Positions 8,587 through 17,120 of a stretch of DNA of 36,554 nt are shown one piece after another. The position numbers and the translations under genes are program-made. The notes beneath the pieces were generated by a model, which worked only from the letters and a program-made list of their open reading frames with translations, had not been told where the DNA came from and made no database searches. Every line of letters begins with the position of its first letter. The first letter of the stretch is position 1. Source of the stretch: Alloalcanivorax balearicus MACL04 (lineage in GTDB: Bacteria; Pseudomonadota; Gammaproteobacteria; Pseudomonadales; Alcanivoracaceae); NCBI RefSeq assembly GCF_025532145.1, contig NZ_ARXS01000038.1:1-36554 (forward strand). The letters are read 5' to 3'.

Positions 8587-10526
8587 AGACATTCCTGACC
8601 CCGGCCAGCCTGGTAGCGCTGCTATGGGCGCTGTTCCAGATCTGGATGGTCTACGGCACGCCCCTGGAGTTGATCGTGGCGGTCCCCATCCATGTGATGT
8701 TCGGTGTCGCCCTCACGTTCATCGCTCATCCGCTGCGGCCTCGGGAAGACGGCACTTTTTCCCTGTTCCGGGCCAGCGATTACCTGCTGGTGGCGGGGGC
8801 CGCCGCCATCGCCGTGCACTACTACCTCAGCAGCGAAATGCTCACCACCCGCATCGCCATGGTGGACCCGCCCACCTGGCGCGATCTGCTGGTGGGCATG
8901 GCTACTCTGGTGCTGGTGGTGGAGGCCGTGCGCCGCTCCCTGGGCATGGGCCTCACCGTGGTCATCCTGGTGTTCCTGGTCTACCAGTTCTGCGGTCCGC
9001 TGCTGCGCGATTTACCGCTGCTGAGCATCATTGGTCACGATGGCCAGCCCAGCCGGCTGTTCTTCGAAACCTTCATCGATATGCAGACCATGCAGAACGA
9101 GGGCGTGTTCGGCATTCCCAGCATTGTTTCCTATGGCCAGGTGTTCTATTTCCTGCTGTTCGGCGCCTTTCTGCAGTTCTTCGGCGGCGGCCAGCTGTTC
9201 ATGGATCTGTCCGTGCTGCTGGTGGGCAAGTTGCGCGGCGGCATGGCCAAGGTGTCGATTCTGTCATCCACTCTGTTCGGCTCGGTGAGCGGCAGCGCCA
9301 CCGCCAACGCGGCGGTGATGGGCATGTTCACCATTCCCGCCATGAAGCGCTCCGGCATGAGCAGCGAGCAGGCCGCCGCCGTGGAAGCTTCGTCGTCCAC
9401 CGGCGGCCAGTTGATGCCGCCGGTGATGGGCGCCGCCGCTTTCCTGATCGCCCAGTTCATGGGGGTGCCTTACGCGGAAGTGGCGATGGCGGCGATCATC
9501 CCCGCGCTGCTGTTCTATCTGGCGCTGTACTTCGTGGTGGACCTGCTGGCGCGGCGCAACCAGCTCTCCGGCCTCCGTTCGGAGGAGATCGAAACCGACT
9601 GGGCGGGTGTGCTCAAGCGGCTTTATCTGCTGATTCCGGTGGTCGTGCTGGTTTATCAGATCATGGCAGGCCGGGCGCTCAGTTCCGCCACTCTGGATGC
9701 AATCTGGCTGACACTGTTACTGGGGCTGTGCGGACGTTGCTGGGAAGGACTGCGTACCGGTGGTGCCGGCAATCTGCCGCGCGTGCTGGGCACGGTGCTG
9801 GGCGACGCCGTGCAAGCGCTCGTCTCCGGGGCCCGCGGCGCCATCGCCGTGGCCATTCCCTGCGCCGGAGCCGGTATCGTGGTGGGCATCGCCTCCACCA
9901 CCAACCTGGGGCTGACCTTTGGCACCTTCGTCACCACCCTGTCCGGCGGCATGACCATCCCCGCCCTGCTGTTGGTCATGATCATGGTGATCGTCATGGG
10001 CATGGGCATGCCCACCACCGCCGCTTACATCATGGGCGCCATCCTCGCCATTCCGGCCCTGGACAAACTCGGCATTCCGCAACTTTCGTCGCACTTCTTC
10101 GTGCTCTACTTCGCTGCGCTGTCCATGGTCACGCCACCGGTGGCGTTGGCCGCGTTCGTCGCCGGCGGTATCGCCAAAGCCAATATCTGGCAAACCGGCT
10201 GGGCGGCGTTTCGTTACAGCCTGGCCGGCTTTCTGGTGGCGTTCGCCTTTGCCTTCAGTCCGGCGCTGCTGCTGCAGGGCGAATGGACACAGATCGTCAC
10301 CGCCACGGTAACCGCGGCGATCGGCTGCTACGCCCTGGCCGGCTGCGTGGCCGGTTACCTGCGCGCCGCCAACACGCGGCCGGAGGCGCTGCTGTTGCTG
10401 GCCGCCGCCGCCATGCTGATCACCCCCAAGCCGGTCGTGTCGCTGATCGGCTTGGCGCTACTTGCCGTAGTCTGGGGCGGACAGCTATGGCGCCGCAAAC
10501 GCGGCACTCCGTGCCAGGCCACCTAA
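8583..10526 (+). CDS. TRAP transporter permease, fused 4TM/12TM type
   Basis: This 647-aa inner-membrane permease fuses the small DctQ-like part (roughly the first 170 residues) to the large DctM-like part. The segment beginning GSVSGSATANAAVMGMF near residue 234 and continuing through SSTGGQLMPPVMGAAAF is the hallmark of fused TRAP permeases that work with TAXI-type binding proteins. A TAXI gene follows 29 bases later, as expected. I chose the ATG at 8583 because GGAGG lies 7 bases upstream and it overlaps the benE stop. The open frame extends upstream to 8421, but that part lies within benE. Substrate is unknown and presumed to be an organic acid. Confidence 0.88.
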   Translation: MKTFLTPASLVALLWALFQIWMVYGTPLELIVAVPIHVMFGVALTFIAHPLRPREDGTFSLFRASDYLLVAGAAAIAVHYYLSSEMLTTRIAMVDPPTWRDLLVGMATLVLVVEAVRRSLGMGLTVVILVFLVYQFCGPLLRDLPLLSIIGHDGQPSRLFFETFIDMQTMQNEGVFGIPSIVSYGQVFYFLLFGAFLQFFGGGQLFMDLSVLLVGKLRGGMAKVSILSSTLFGSVSGSATANAAVMGMFTIPAMKRSGMSSEQAAAVEASSSTGGQLMPPVMGAAAFLIAQFMGVPYAEVAMAAIIPALLFYLALYFVVDLLARRNQLSGLRSEEIETDWAGVLKRLYLLIPVVVLVYQIMAGRALSSATLDAIWLTLLLGLCGRCWEGLRTGGAGNLPRVLGTVLGDAVQALVSGARGAIAVAIPCAGAGIVVGIASTTNLGLTFGTFVTTLSGGMTIPALLLVMIMVIVMGMGMPTTAAYIMGAILAIPALDKLGIPQLSSHFFVLYFAALSMVTPPVALAAFVAGGIAKANIWQTGWAAFRYSLAGFLVAFAFAFSPALLLQGEWTQIVTATVTAAIGCYALAGCVAGYLRAANTRPEALLLLAAAAMLITPKPVVSLIGLALLAVVWGGQLWRRKRGTPCQAT

Positions 10527-10555
10527 CCGTTACTCATGCATCAGGAGAACAACAA

Positions 10556-11551
10556 ATGAGACACCTCAACTTCCATACCATCCTGCCCCCCCTGTTGGCC
10601 GCCCTGCTCTCACTGACCGGCCCCGCCCTGGCTACGGATCCGATCAAGGTGAAGTTCGCCGCCGGCCCCACCGGCACCACCTGGTACGCCTATGCCGGCG
10701 CCTTGCGCACCGAGCTGCTCAACGCCCTGCCGCAAGGCTCCACCGTGGATATTCAAGGCACGCCAATGGCGATCGCCAACACCAAACTACTGGCCGCCGG
10801 CCGCGCCGACATCGGTCTGATCTTTCCGCCGGTGGCCGCCTGGGCCGGACGAGGTTTCGGTCCCTTCGATCGCGAGATCGACAACATCCGCGGTCTGGTG
10901 GGCGGCCTGGACCAGTACTATCAACGTGTCACCGTGCAAACCGACAGCGACATCCAGAGCCTCGCGGACATCAAGGAGAAAAAACTGGCGGTGCGCATCG
11001 GCACCGGTCCTCAGGGCAGTCTCAATGAATACATCGCGCGTCTGATCCTGGCCGCCAATGACCTCAGCTACGAGGACATCGAGGCCTTCGGCGGCAGTGT
11101 CACCCGCTCCAGCCTGAGCATCCTGCAAGACCAGTTCGGCGACCGGAAGCTGGACATGATCATCGGCATCACCACCGCCGGCCATCCCAATACCGCCCAG
11201 CTTTCCATCACTCCGGGACAGCGCTTTCTGAGTCTCAGCGACAAGGCGGTGAAGTATCTGCGGGACTACGGCTTCGCCGCCGCCACCATGCCCGCGGAAC
11301 TGTTCGAGGGCCAGAACGAACCGGTCAAGGGGGTGGGCTTCAGCACCTCTCTCTATGCCCGCGCCGACCTGCCCGACCAGGAAGCCTACGCCATCACCAA
11401 GGCGATCATGGATCAGCGGGAAGCGGTCAAGAGTGCTTTCGGCTCCATGGCCAGTTGGACCTTGGAAGGCGCCTCCGCCAACGAGAACCTGGCGGCGCCG
11501 CTGCATCCCGGCGCCCGCAAGTACTACGACGAAGCGGCGGACGGGCAATGA
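10556..11551 (+). CDS. TAXI-family TRAP solute-binding protein
   Basis: This 331-aa periplasmic substrate-binding protein partners the fused permease. Residues 1-26 form a signal peptide ending ALA before TDPIKVKF. The mature start FAAGPTGTTWYAYAGAL matches the TAXI family N-terminal signature (GGxxGTxY-like). The ATG has CAGGAG upstream. The same frame is open back to 8543, but that is a chance extension under the permease gene. Its stop overlaps the ThDP-enzyme start by 4 bases. No specificity can be read from the sequence. Confidence 0.85.
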   Translation: MRHLNFHTILPPLLAALLSLTGPALATDPIKVKFAAGPTGTTWYAYAGALRTELLNALPQGSTVDIQGTPMAIANTKLLAAGRADIGLIFPPVAAWAGRGFGPFDREIDNIRGLVGGLDQYYQRVTVQTDSDIQSLADIKEKKLAVRIGTGPQGSLNEYIARLILAANDLSYEDIEAFGGSVTRSSLSILQDQFGDRKLDMIIGITTAGHPNTAQLSITPGQRFLSLSDKAVKYLRDYGFAAATMPAELFEGQNEPVKGVGFSTSLYARADLPDQEAYAITKAIMDQREAVKSAFGSMASWTLEGASANENLAAPLHPGARKYYDEAADGQ

Positions 11552-13179
11552 GTGATCAGTCCAGTGGCGGGCAGATGATCGTCGATCGGCTGCGCGCCAA
11601 CGGCGTGGACCGGGTTTTCACGGTGCCGGGAGAAAGCTTCCTGCCGGTGCTGGACGCCCTTCACGACGTGCCGGAAATCCAGCTTGTGGTATGCCGTCAG
11701 GAAGGCGGCGCCACCATGATGGCGGAAGCGCACGCCAAGCTCACCGGCCGGCCCGGCGTGTGCTTCGTCACCCGCGGACCGGGCAGCGCCAATGCCCTGG
11801 CCGGGCTGCATGTGGCGGCGCAGGACTCCACTCCGCTGCTGGTGTTCGTCGGCCAGATACCGAGCGGCTTTCAGGAACGCGAAGCCTGGCAGGAAGTGGA
11901 CGTGGGGGCGCTGTTCGGTCCGGTGGCCAAGTGGGCCACCGATGTGCAGCACGCCGAGCGGTTGCCGGAACACCTGAACCGGGCCTTCGCCACCGCCCAG
12001 GCCGGCCGCAAGGGTCCGGTGGTGATGGGACTCCCCGAGAACCTTCTCTACGAAAACGTGGAAACGGCGGCGGCCCCCACAGCGGTCAACGCCGCGCAAA
12101 GCCACCCGGCGGCCCGCGACGTTGAGGATCTGGAGCGCCGCCTGGCGGCGGCACGGCGGCCGCTGGCGATATTCGGCGGCAGCGGCTGGAGCGCGGAGGC
12201 CCGGGACACCCTGACGCACTTCGTCGAGGCCCGGGGTATTCCGGTGATCACCGGTTTCCGTCGTCAGGATCGCTTCGACAACACCCACCCACTCTATGCC
12301 GGCGACGCCGGTCTGGGCATGAACCCGGCGCTGGCCGAACTGATCCAGGGCGCGGACCTGATCCTGGCGGTGGGTACCCGGCTGGGCGATATCACCACCC
12401 GCCATTACCAACTGCTATCCGTGCCCCGGCCACGCCAGCAAGTGATCCATGTGCATCCACAACCGGAGGAGCTCGGGCATGTCTACCAGACCGATCTGGC
12501 GATCTGCGCCGGCGTCGAGGCATTCGCGGCAGCCCTGTCTCCGCACACCGACCGCCTCCCGGACGATGAACAGCGTGCCTGGATGGAGCGGGCCAGCCAG
12601 GTTCATCGCGGCTGGGTACGCCCCACCGAGTCACCAGGGCCAGTTCAGTTGGCACGCATCGTTCGTTGGCTGGGTCAACGGCTGCCTCCGGAAGCGGTGA
12701 TCAGCAACGGCGCCGGCAACTATACGCTCTGGGTGCACCGCTTCTATCCGTTCCGGGCCCTGGGCAGCGCGCTGGCGCCCACCTCCGGCTCCATGGGCTA
12801 TGGTCTGCCGGCGGCGATCGCCGCCAAACTCGACAACCCGCAACGGCCGGCGGTGTGCTTCGCTGGCGACGGCTGCTTTCTGATGACCTGTCAGGAGTTG
12901 GCCACCGCCGTCCAATATGGCGCCAACGTGATCGTCATCGTGGTCAACAACGGCTCCTACGGCTCGATCCGCATGCATCAGGAACGGCAATACCCGGGCC
13001 GCCGTTACGGCACCGACCTGGTCAATCCAGATCTGATTTCCCTGGCGCGCGCTTTTGGCACGGAGGCAGAACGGGTGACGAAGACGGAGGATTTCGAGGC
13101 GGTGTTCGAGCGCGCTTTATCGGCGCAACGTCCCTTCCTGATCGAGCTGCCTTTGGATCCGGGCATTCTCAAACCCTGA
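11548..13179 (+). CDS. Thiamine-diphosphate-dependent enzyme of the acetolactate synthase/benzoylformate decarboxylase superfamily
   Basis: This 543-aa protein has the three-domain layout of POX/ALS-type enzymes: an N-terminal pyrimidine-binding domain with the activating Glu52 (CRQEGGA), a central Rossmann-like domain (about 190-330), and a C-terminal pyrophosphate domain with GDG at 440-442 and NN at 467-468, the ThDP/Mg motif at the usual spacing. It lacks the paired histidines of pyruvate or indolepyruvate decarboxylases. Decarboxylation of a 2-oxo acid or carboligation/cleavage of an aldehyde adduct are both possible. It is translationally coupled to the TAXI gene (ATGA), so its substrate is probably what that importer brings in. 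It is not part of the known hmf route, and I cannot assign a reaction. Confidence 0.8.
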   Translation: MSDQSSGGQMIVDRLRANGVDRVFTVPGESFLPVLDALHDVPEIQLVVCRQEGGATMMAEAHAKLTGRPGVCFVTRGPGSANALAGLHVAAQDSTPLLVFVGQIPSGFQEREAWQEVDVGALFGPVAKWATDVQHAERLPEHLNRAFATAQAGRKGPVVMGLPENLLYENVETAAAPTAVNAAQSHPAARDVEDLERRLAAARRPLAIFGGSGWSAEARDTLTHFVEARGIPVITGFRRQDRFDNTHPLYAGDAGLGMNPALAELIQGADLILAVGTRLGDITTRHYQLLSVPRPRQQVIHVHPQPEELGHVYQTDLAICAGVEAFAAALSPHTDRLPDDEQRAWMERASQVHRGWVRPTESPGPVQLARIVRWLGQRLPPEAVISNGAGNYTLWVHRFYPFRALGSALAPTSGSMGYGLPAAIAAKLDNPQRPAVCFAGDGCFLMTCQELATAVQYGANVIVIVVNNGSYGSIRMHQERQYPGRRYGTDLVNPDLISLARAFGTEAERVTKTEDFEAVFERALSAQRPFLIELPLDPGILKP

Positions 13180-13192
13180 TCCTCACGGCAGC

Positions 13193-13951
13193 TCAGTGCA
13201 TTACCGAGCCGCCATCCACCACCACACTTTCGCCGGTCATAAAGGCGCTCTCATCGGAGGCCAGGAACAGCAGCGGGCCGATCAGGTCCTCCGGCGTCTG
13301 GTCACGCTTGAGGGCGCGGCTGGCCAGCACCGGAGCGGTGAGTTTGTCACGCATGGCCTGGTTGGCGATTACCCCTTCACTGAGCACCAGCCCCGGCGCC
13401 AGGGTATTCACGGCGATACCGTGTTCGCCCAACTCCCGGGCCAGAGCCCGGGTCAGGGCCAGCACCGCGCCCTTGGAGGTGACGTAATGCAACAGGTTGG
13501 GCGTGCCCTTGAACGGCGTGCCCGAAGAGATGTTGATAATACGGCCGTAACCACGCGCCTTCATGCAGGGCGCCACCGCCCGGGCACAGATAAAGGGACC
13601 GCGCACATTCACCGCCATCACCTTGTCCCACTCGTTCAGGTCGATATCCTCGAACGGCTGAATTTCCAGCGAGGCATAGATGGCCGCGTTGTTGACCAGT
13701 ACATCAATGCGCCCGAAGCGCTTCATCGCGGCCTGCGCCATCGCCTTCGCGGACACTTCGTCGGCGACGTCGGCGCGCACAGCCATGGCCTCGGCGCCGG
13801 AGGCATTGATCTCTTCCGCCAGGGGCGCACCATCGAGCACATCGGCGATCACTACCCGGGCTCCCTCGGCGGCCAGGGCCTTGGCATAGACAGCGCCGAT
13901 GCCCTGGGCAGCGCCGGTAATGATCACCACTTTATCCCTCATTCGGGTCAT
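13193..13951 (-). CDS. Short-chain dehydrogenase/reductase
   Basis: This 252-aa classical SDR has TGAAQGIG at 12-19 for the dinucleotide, NNAA at 87-90 and the catalytic set Ser142/143, Tyr156 and Lys160 (YVTSK). Asp37 at the end of the second strand favours NAD(H) over NADP(H). The ATG at 13951 has a strong GGGAG site 8 bases upstream. ATG 13972 and TTG 13975 are also in frame but overlap that site. It is the last gene of the minus-strand dctPQM operon, 58 bases after dctM, and it converges on the ThDP gene with only 13 bases between stops. An alcohol or hydroxy-acid intermediate is the likely substrate; specificity is unknown. Confidence 0.82.
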   Translation of the reverse strand: MTRMRDKVVIITGAAQGIGAVYAKALAAEGARVVIADVLDGAPLAEEINASGAEAMAVRADVADEVSAKAMAQAAMKRFGRIDVLVNNAAIYASLEIQPFEDIDLNEWDKVMAVNVRGPFICARAVAPCMKARGYGRIINISSGTPFKGTPNLLHYVTSKGAVLALTRALARELGEHGIAVNTLAPGLVLSEGVIANQAMRDKLTAPVLASRALKRDQTPEDLIGPLLFLASDESAFMTGESVVVDGGSVMH

Positions 13952-14009
13952 TCCAGTCTCCCTTCCCTTCATCAAAATTACTTTTAAGCGTTACTTCCAA
14001 GCACAACGT

Positions 14010-15275
14010 TTAAGAAAGAAACGCCGTGACCAGATCCGGCTGCCAGGAGATCAGGATCATCACCACCAGGGTGACCAGCAGGAACGGCAACAGCGATTTA
14101 ATGATGTCCCCGGGGCGACATTCGGTAACCCGGGACGCCACGTAAAGCGCCGCGCCCACCGGCGGCGTCAGCAGACCCAGGGTCAGGTTGATGCACATCA
14201 CCACGCCCAAATGATAGGGGTCAATGCCGTACACTGACTGCGCCACCGGCAGCACGATCGGCACCAACAGGATCAGCGCCGCGATGCCATCGATGACCAT
14301 GCCCACCAACAGCAACAGACCGATCAGCAGCAGCAGATAGACAAAGGGATCGGAGGTCATGCTCTGCATCAGGTCACCCAGTTGCTGGGGAATCTGTTCG
14401 TAGATAATCACCCAGCCGAATACCGCGGCGGCAGCCACCAGCGCCAGCACCACGCCGCTGTTGACACCCACCCGCAACAGCATGTCTCCCATGCGATGCA
14501 GCTTCATCTCGCCGTGGGCGAAGCGCCCTACCAGCACCGCCATGGTGGCGCCCACCGCCGCCGCTTCGGTGGGCGTGGCAATGCCACCGACGATGCTGCC
14601 GATCATCACCGCCGGCACGCTCAGCGATGGCAGCCCCGCCAGCAGATCATGCAGAATCCGGCCCAGAGTCAGGCGCTCGTTCCTTGGATATTCATGAATA
14701 AAGCCGAGTATCGCGATGACCAGAATGAAGCCCGCCGTCATCATCAGACCGGGAATAATGCCGGCAATGAACAGGTCACCAATGGAGATCTGCGCCAAGA
14801 CACCGAAGATAACGAACAGCATGGACGGCGGGATCACCGGTGCCAGCAAAGCGCCGGCGGCGGTGGTGGCGGTGGCGAAATCCCGCTTATACCCCTTGCG
14901 CTCCATCTCTGGCACCATCACCCGTGCCATCACCGCCACTTGCGCATTGGCGGAGCCGATAATCGACGCCAGCATCATGTTGGCGAGAATATTGATGTAG
15001 GCCAGTCCGCCGCGCACCGAACCCAGGAACACCGAAGCGAAAGCGACCAGACGTTTGGTCAGTCCGCCTTCGTTCATCAATTCGCCCACCAGCATGAACA
15101 GGGGAATCGCCAGCAGGCCATATTTATCTAGTCCACCAAAGAACTGCTGCGGATAAGAGAGAAACAGCACGCTGTTGTCACTCAGCTGGATATAGCCCAT
15201 GGCACTGACCGCCAGCACCAGCGCGATGGGCACACCGATGAACAACAACACCACGAAAAGCGCGATCACCGCCAT
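14010..15275 (-). CDS. dctM: TRAP transporter large permease DctM
   Basis: This 421-aa large membrane subunit of a tripartite TRAP importer has about 12 membrane segments. The family signature GSANAQVAVMARVMVPEM to APVIPPSM spans about 107-152. The true start is the ATG at 15275, which overlaps the dctQ stop by one base (TGATG) and has GGAGG upstream. The longer open frame to 15530 is a shadow under dctQ. It belongs to the dctP-dctQ-dctM-SDR operon. It is separate from the fused TRAP system on the other strand, so the locus has two unrelated TRAP importers. Confidence 0.88.
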   Translation of the reverse strand: MAVIALFVVLLFIGVPIALVLAVSAMGYIQLSDNSVLFLSYPQQFFGGLDKYGLLAIPLFMLVGELMNEGGLTKRLVAFASVFLGSVRGGLAYINILANMMLASIIGSANAQVAVMARVMVPEMERKGYKRDFATATTAAGALLAPVIPPSMLFVIFGVLAQISIGDLFIAGIIPGLMMTAGFILVIAILGFIHEYPRNERLTLGRILHDLLAGLPSLSVPAVMIGSIVGGIATPTEAAAVGATMAVLVGRFAHGEMKLHRMGDMLLRVGVNSGVVLALVAAAAVFGWVIIYEQIPQQLGDLMQSMTSDPFVYLLLLIGLLLLVGMVIDGIAALILLVPIVLPVAQSVYGIDPYHLGVVMCINLTLGLLTPPVGAALYVASRVTECRPGDIIKSLLPFLLVTLVVMILISWQPDLVTAFLS

Positions 15276-15844
15276 CAATCCACCCCCTCCGCGCCCGACC
15301 GGACCTGCTGAAAATCCGCGCCTGAGGCACGCAGTGTGGCCAATAAATTGGCCAGCGCATGCACACTGGCGGTGAACGCCACTACCGGCATGATCAGCCA
15401 GAACCAGAACTTGGCCATGCCCAAGGTGGCGGTGGGCTCCTGGTACATATAGTTGAAAGTTTCGGCGGCGAAGGCTTCCAGGTCGAAGCCGCTGTTCACC
15501 AACCCGATGGGATCGAACCAGCGGTAGCAAAGAATAAAAAAAATCACCGCGAACGCCAGCACCACCAGATCAGAGGCCAACCGTAGTCCCTTCCGGGCCG
15601 CCGCCGGCACCGCGTCGGTGAGGAGGGTCACCGCCACCGCGTCGCGGTGCTTGAGGGTGACGCTCAAACCGATCATGGCCAGCCACACCATGGTCAGGAC
15701 CGCCAACTCATCAAGCCAGAAAATCGGAGCCCTGAAGGCCCTCGCCGCCACGTTGACCAGAACCATCACCGGTATCAGCACCACCAGGGCACGCAGAACC
15801 GCGCGCTCCAAGCGGCCCAGGAAATCACTTAACGCCTGGATCAT
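15275..15844 (-). CDS. dctQ: TRAP transporter small permease DctQ
   Basis: This 189-aa protein has four hydrophobic segments and the WLDELAVLTMVWLAMIG motif (about 54-70) typical of DctQ. I chose the ATG at 15844, with GGAAGAG upstream, over a longer frame start at 15901 that lies within dctP. It sits 22 bases after dctP and overlaps dctM by one base. DctQ pairs with DctM in the inner membrane. Confidence 0.85.
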   Translation of the reverse strand: MIQALSDFLGRLERAVLRALVVLIPVMVLVNVAARAFRAPIFWLDELAVLTMVWLAMIGLSVTLKHRDAVAVTLLTDAVPAAARKGLRLASDLVVLAFAVIFFILCYRWFDPIGLVNSGFDLEAFAAETFNYMYQEPTATLGMAKFWFWLIMPVVAFTASVHALANLLATLRASGADFQQVRSGAEGVD

Positions 15845-15866
15845 AGTCGCTCTTCCGCTATCGGGG

Positions 15867-16844
15867 TTACAGTTCGGCGGCTTCCCCGCGGAGTTCCCCA
15901 AGCACCGGCGTCTTCTTCATCCAGAGCTCTTCCCACTGATCCAGCTTGTCGCCGAAGAAATCCGGACCCACCTCGATTACCTTGACGTTCTTGGCTTCGA
16001 TCTCGGCCTGGGTCTCGGCCTGGGACTTCTGATAATACGGCGCCAGCTCCGCCAGACGCGTACGGGTCAGGGTGCGGATAAGGTCGCGGTCGTCCTGGTC
16101 CAATTGCGACCAGGTGCGCGCCGAGATCAACCCCAGCACCGGAAACATCATGTGGTTACTGCGCAGCACCGTCTTGGCACGCTCGTAAAGACGCAGTTTC
16201 CAGACCAGTTCCAGGTCCGCGTCGACGCCATCCACCTGACCGTTGGCCAGAGCATCATAAACGTCGGTAACCGGCATCGGTGTGGAAACAGCACCGAGCA
16301 AACGATAAAAGTCCTGCACTGGCGGAAAGGGCGTGATACGGATTTTATGGTCGTTAATCGCCTGCACATCCTCCGCCGGGAAGGCGGTGAGCATCAGACG
16401 CATGCCGGCAACTCCATAGCCCAGGCCGACCACGCCAGCCTTACGTGGCAATTCCTCCAGCAGCGCCTGAGCAGTGGCTCCGTTAAGCAGTTGATCCGCC
16501 TCCATGACGTTTTCCGCCAGATAAGGGGCGAACAGCGCGCCCATGTCGGGGACCCGGTTGGCCACCTCGGCGGCGGTCATGAAGGCCATGTCCAAAGCGC
16601 CGGTTTGCAATTGCTGCAACATCTGCGCTTCACTGCCCAGCTGACCGGCCGGGAACACCGCCACGCTGTATTCACCGTCGGATTGTTTTTCCAGATCCTC
16701 GCCAAACGTTTCCGCCGCCTTGCTCCAGGCATGACTTCCGGGAACGATCAAACCGAGCTTCAGTTCCCTGGCTCCCGCCACGCTGGTCACCGCGACCAGC
16801 AACAAACACATCAACGCCCGGCATCCAAATCTTGTTTTATTCAT
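15867..16844 (-). CDS. dctP: TRAP transporter DctP-type solute-binding protein
   Basis: This is a 325-aa periplasmic binding protein of the DctP family with a signal peptide of about 25 residues ending VAGA before RELKLG. The motif KIRITP places the conserved arginine at Arg169, the residue that in DctP/SiaP proteins makes a salt bridge with the ligand carboxylate, so a carboxylic acid ligand is likely. It is the first gene of the minus-strand operon and diverges from the UbiD operon. The operator candidate at 16942-16957 lies about 100 bases upstream. A dicarboxylate such as FDCA is an attractive ligand by context, but this is inference. Confidence 0.87.
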   Translation of the reverse strand: MNKTRFGCRALMCLLLVAVTSVAGARELKLGLIVPGSHAWSKAAETFGEDLEKQSDGEYSVAVFPAGQLGSEAQMLQQLQTGALDMAFMTAAEVANRVPDMGALFAPYLAENVMEADQLLNGATAQALLEELPRKAGVVGLGYGVAGMRLMLTAFPAEDVQAINDHKIRITPFPPVQDFYRLLGAVSTPMPVTDVYDALANGQVDGVDADLELVWKLRLYERAKTVLRSNHMMFPVLGLISARTWSQLDQDDRDLIRTLTRTRLAELAPYYQKSQAETQAEIEAKNVKVIEVGPDFFGDKLDQWEELWMKKTPVLGELRGEAAEL

Positions 16845-16941
16845 TGGTACGACCTTTTGTCCGCTGTTATCGATTATTGTTATTTACAACCTGGTTCTGG
16901 ACGCTAGCACGGCGCTGTTCAACCTTCCCATTAACTTATAA

Positions 16942-16957
16942 TGATTCGTCCAATCAG
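16942..16957. promoter_or_regulatory. Operator candidate TGAT-N7-ATCAG, copy 2
   Basis: TGATTCGTCCAATCAG matches copy 1 at 12 of 16 positions, including both half-sites. It lies about 30 bases upstream of a TTGAAC hexamer on the minus strand (16922-16917), so it could serve the dctP promoter at the same -60 to -65 position as copy 1 at hmfA. A second inverted repeat, ATTCG-N9-CGAAT (16944-16962), overlaps it. A TATAAT hexamer on the plus strand touches its left edge (16937-16942). Confidence 0.5.
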
Positions 16958-17030
16958 CGAATATTATGGGATCAGGGCAAGGCTTCCCCGCCCGGCGAAC
17001 GCCAAGAAGTTCCGGGCGTATCTCAAGCGC

Positions 17031-17046
17031 TGATGACGTGCATCAG
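17031..17046. promoter_or_regulatory. Operator candidate CTGAT-N7-ATCAG, copy 3
   Basis: TGATGACGTGCATCAG carries both complete half-sites and a leading C, like copy 1. It is in the divergent dctP/ubiD region 75 bases before the ubiD start. A weak TATAGC (17078-17083) could be the -10 element of the ubiD promoter, which would place the palindrome near -50. Copies 2 and 3 are 89 bases apart centre to centre. Confidence 0.5.
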
Positions 17047-17120
17047 AAATGCTTAATAGGAAGGCATCGATCCGGCTTATAGCATGACGGTCAAACAAAA
17101 ACCGACAAAGAGACGCCGAC

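Noticed and set aside
8543-10555. Long open frame preceding the TAXI protein in frame, under the TRAP permease gene
   Set aside because: Translation is rich in Arg/His/Gly with no family resemblance, and the permease in the other frame is clearly real. The TAXI gene has its own ATG, ribosome site and signal peptide at 10556.
14382-16907. Plus-strand open frames opposite dctM, dctQ and dctP
   Set aside because: His/Gln/Arg-rich translations antisense to clear TRAP genes.
16935-16942. TATAAT at 16937-16942 as a strong plus-strand ubiD promoter
   Set aside because: No acceptable -35 at the right spacing, and it would give a leader of about 170 bases. Kept only as a note with the operator.
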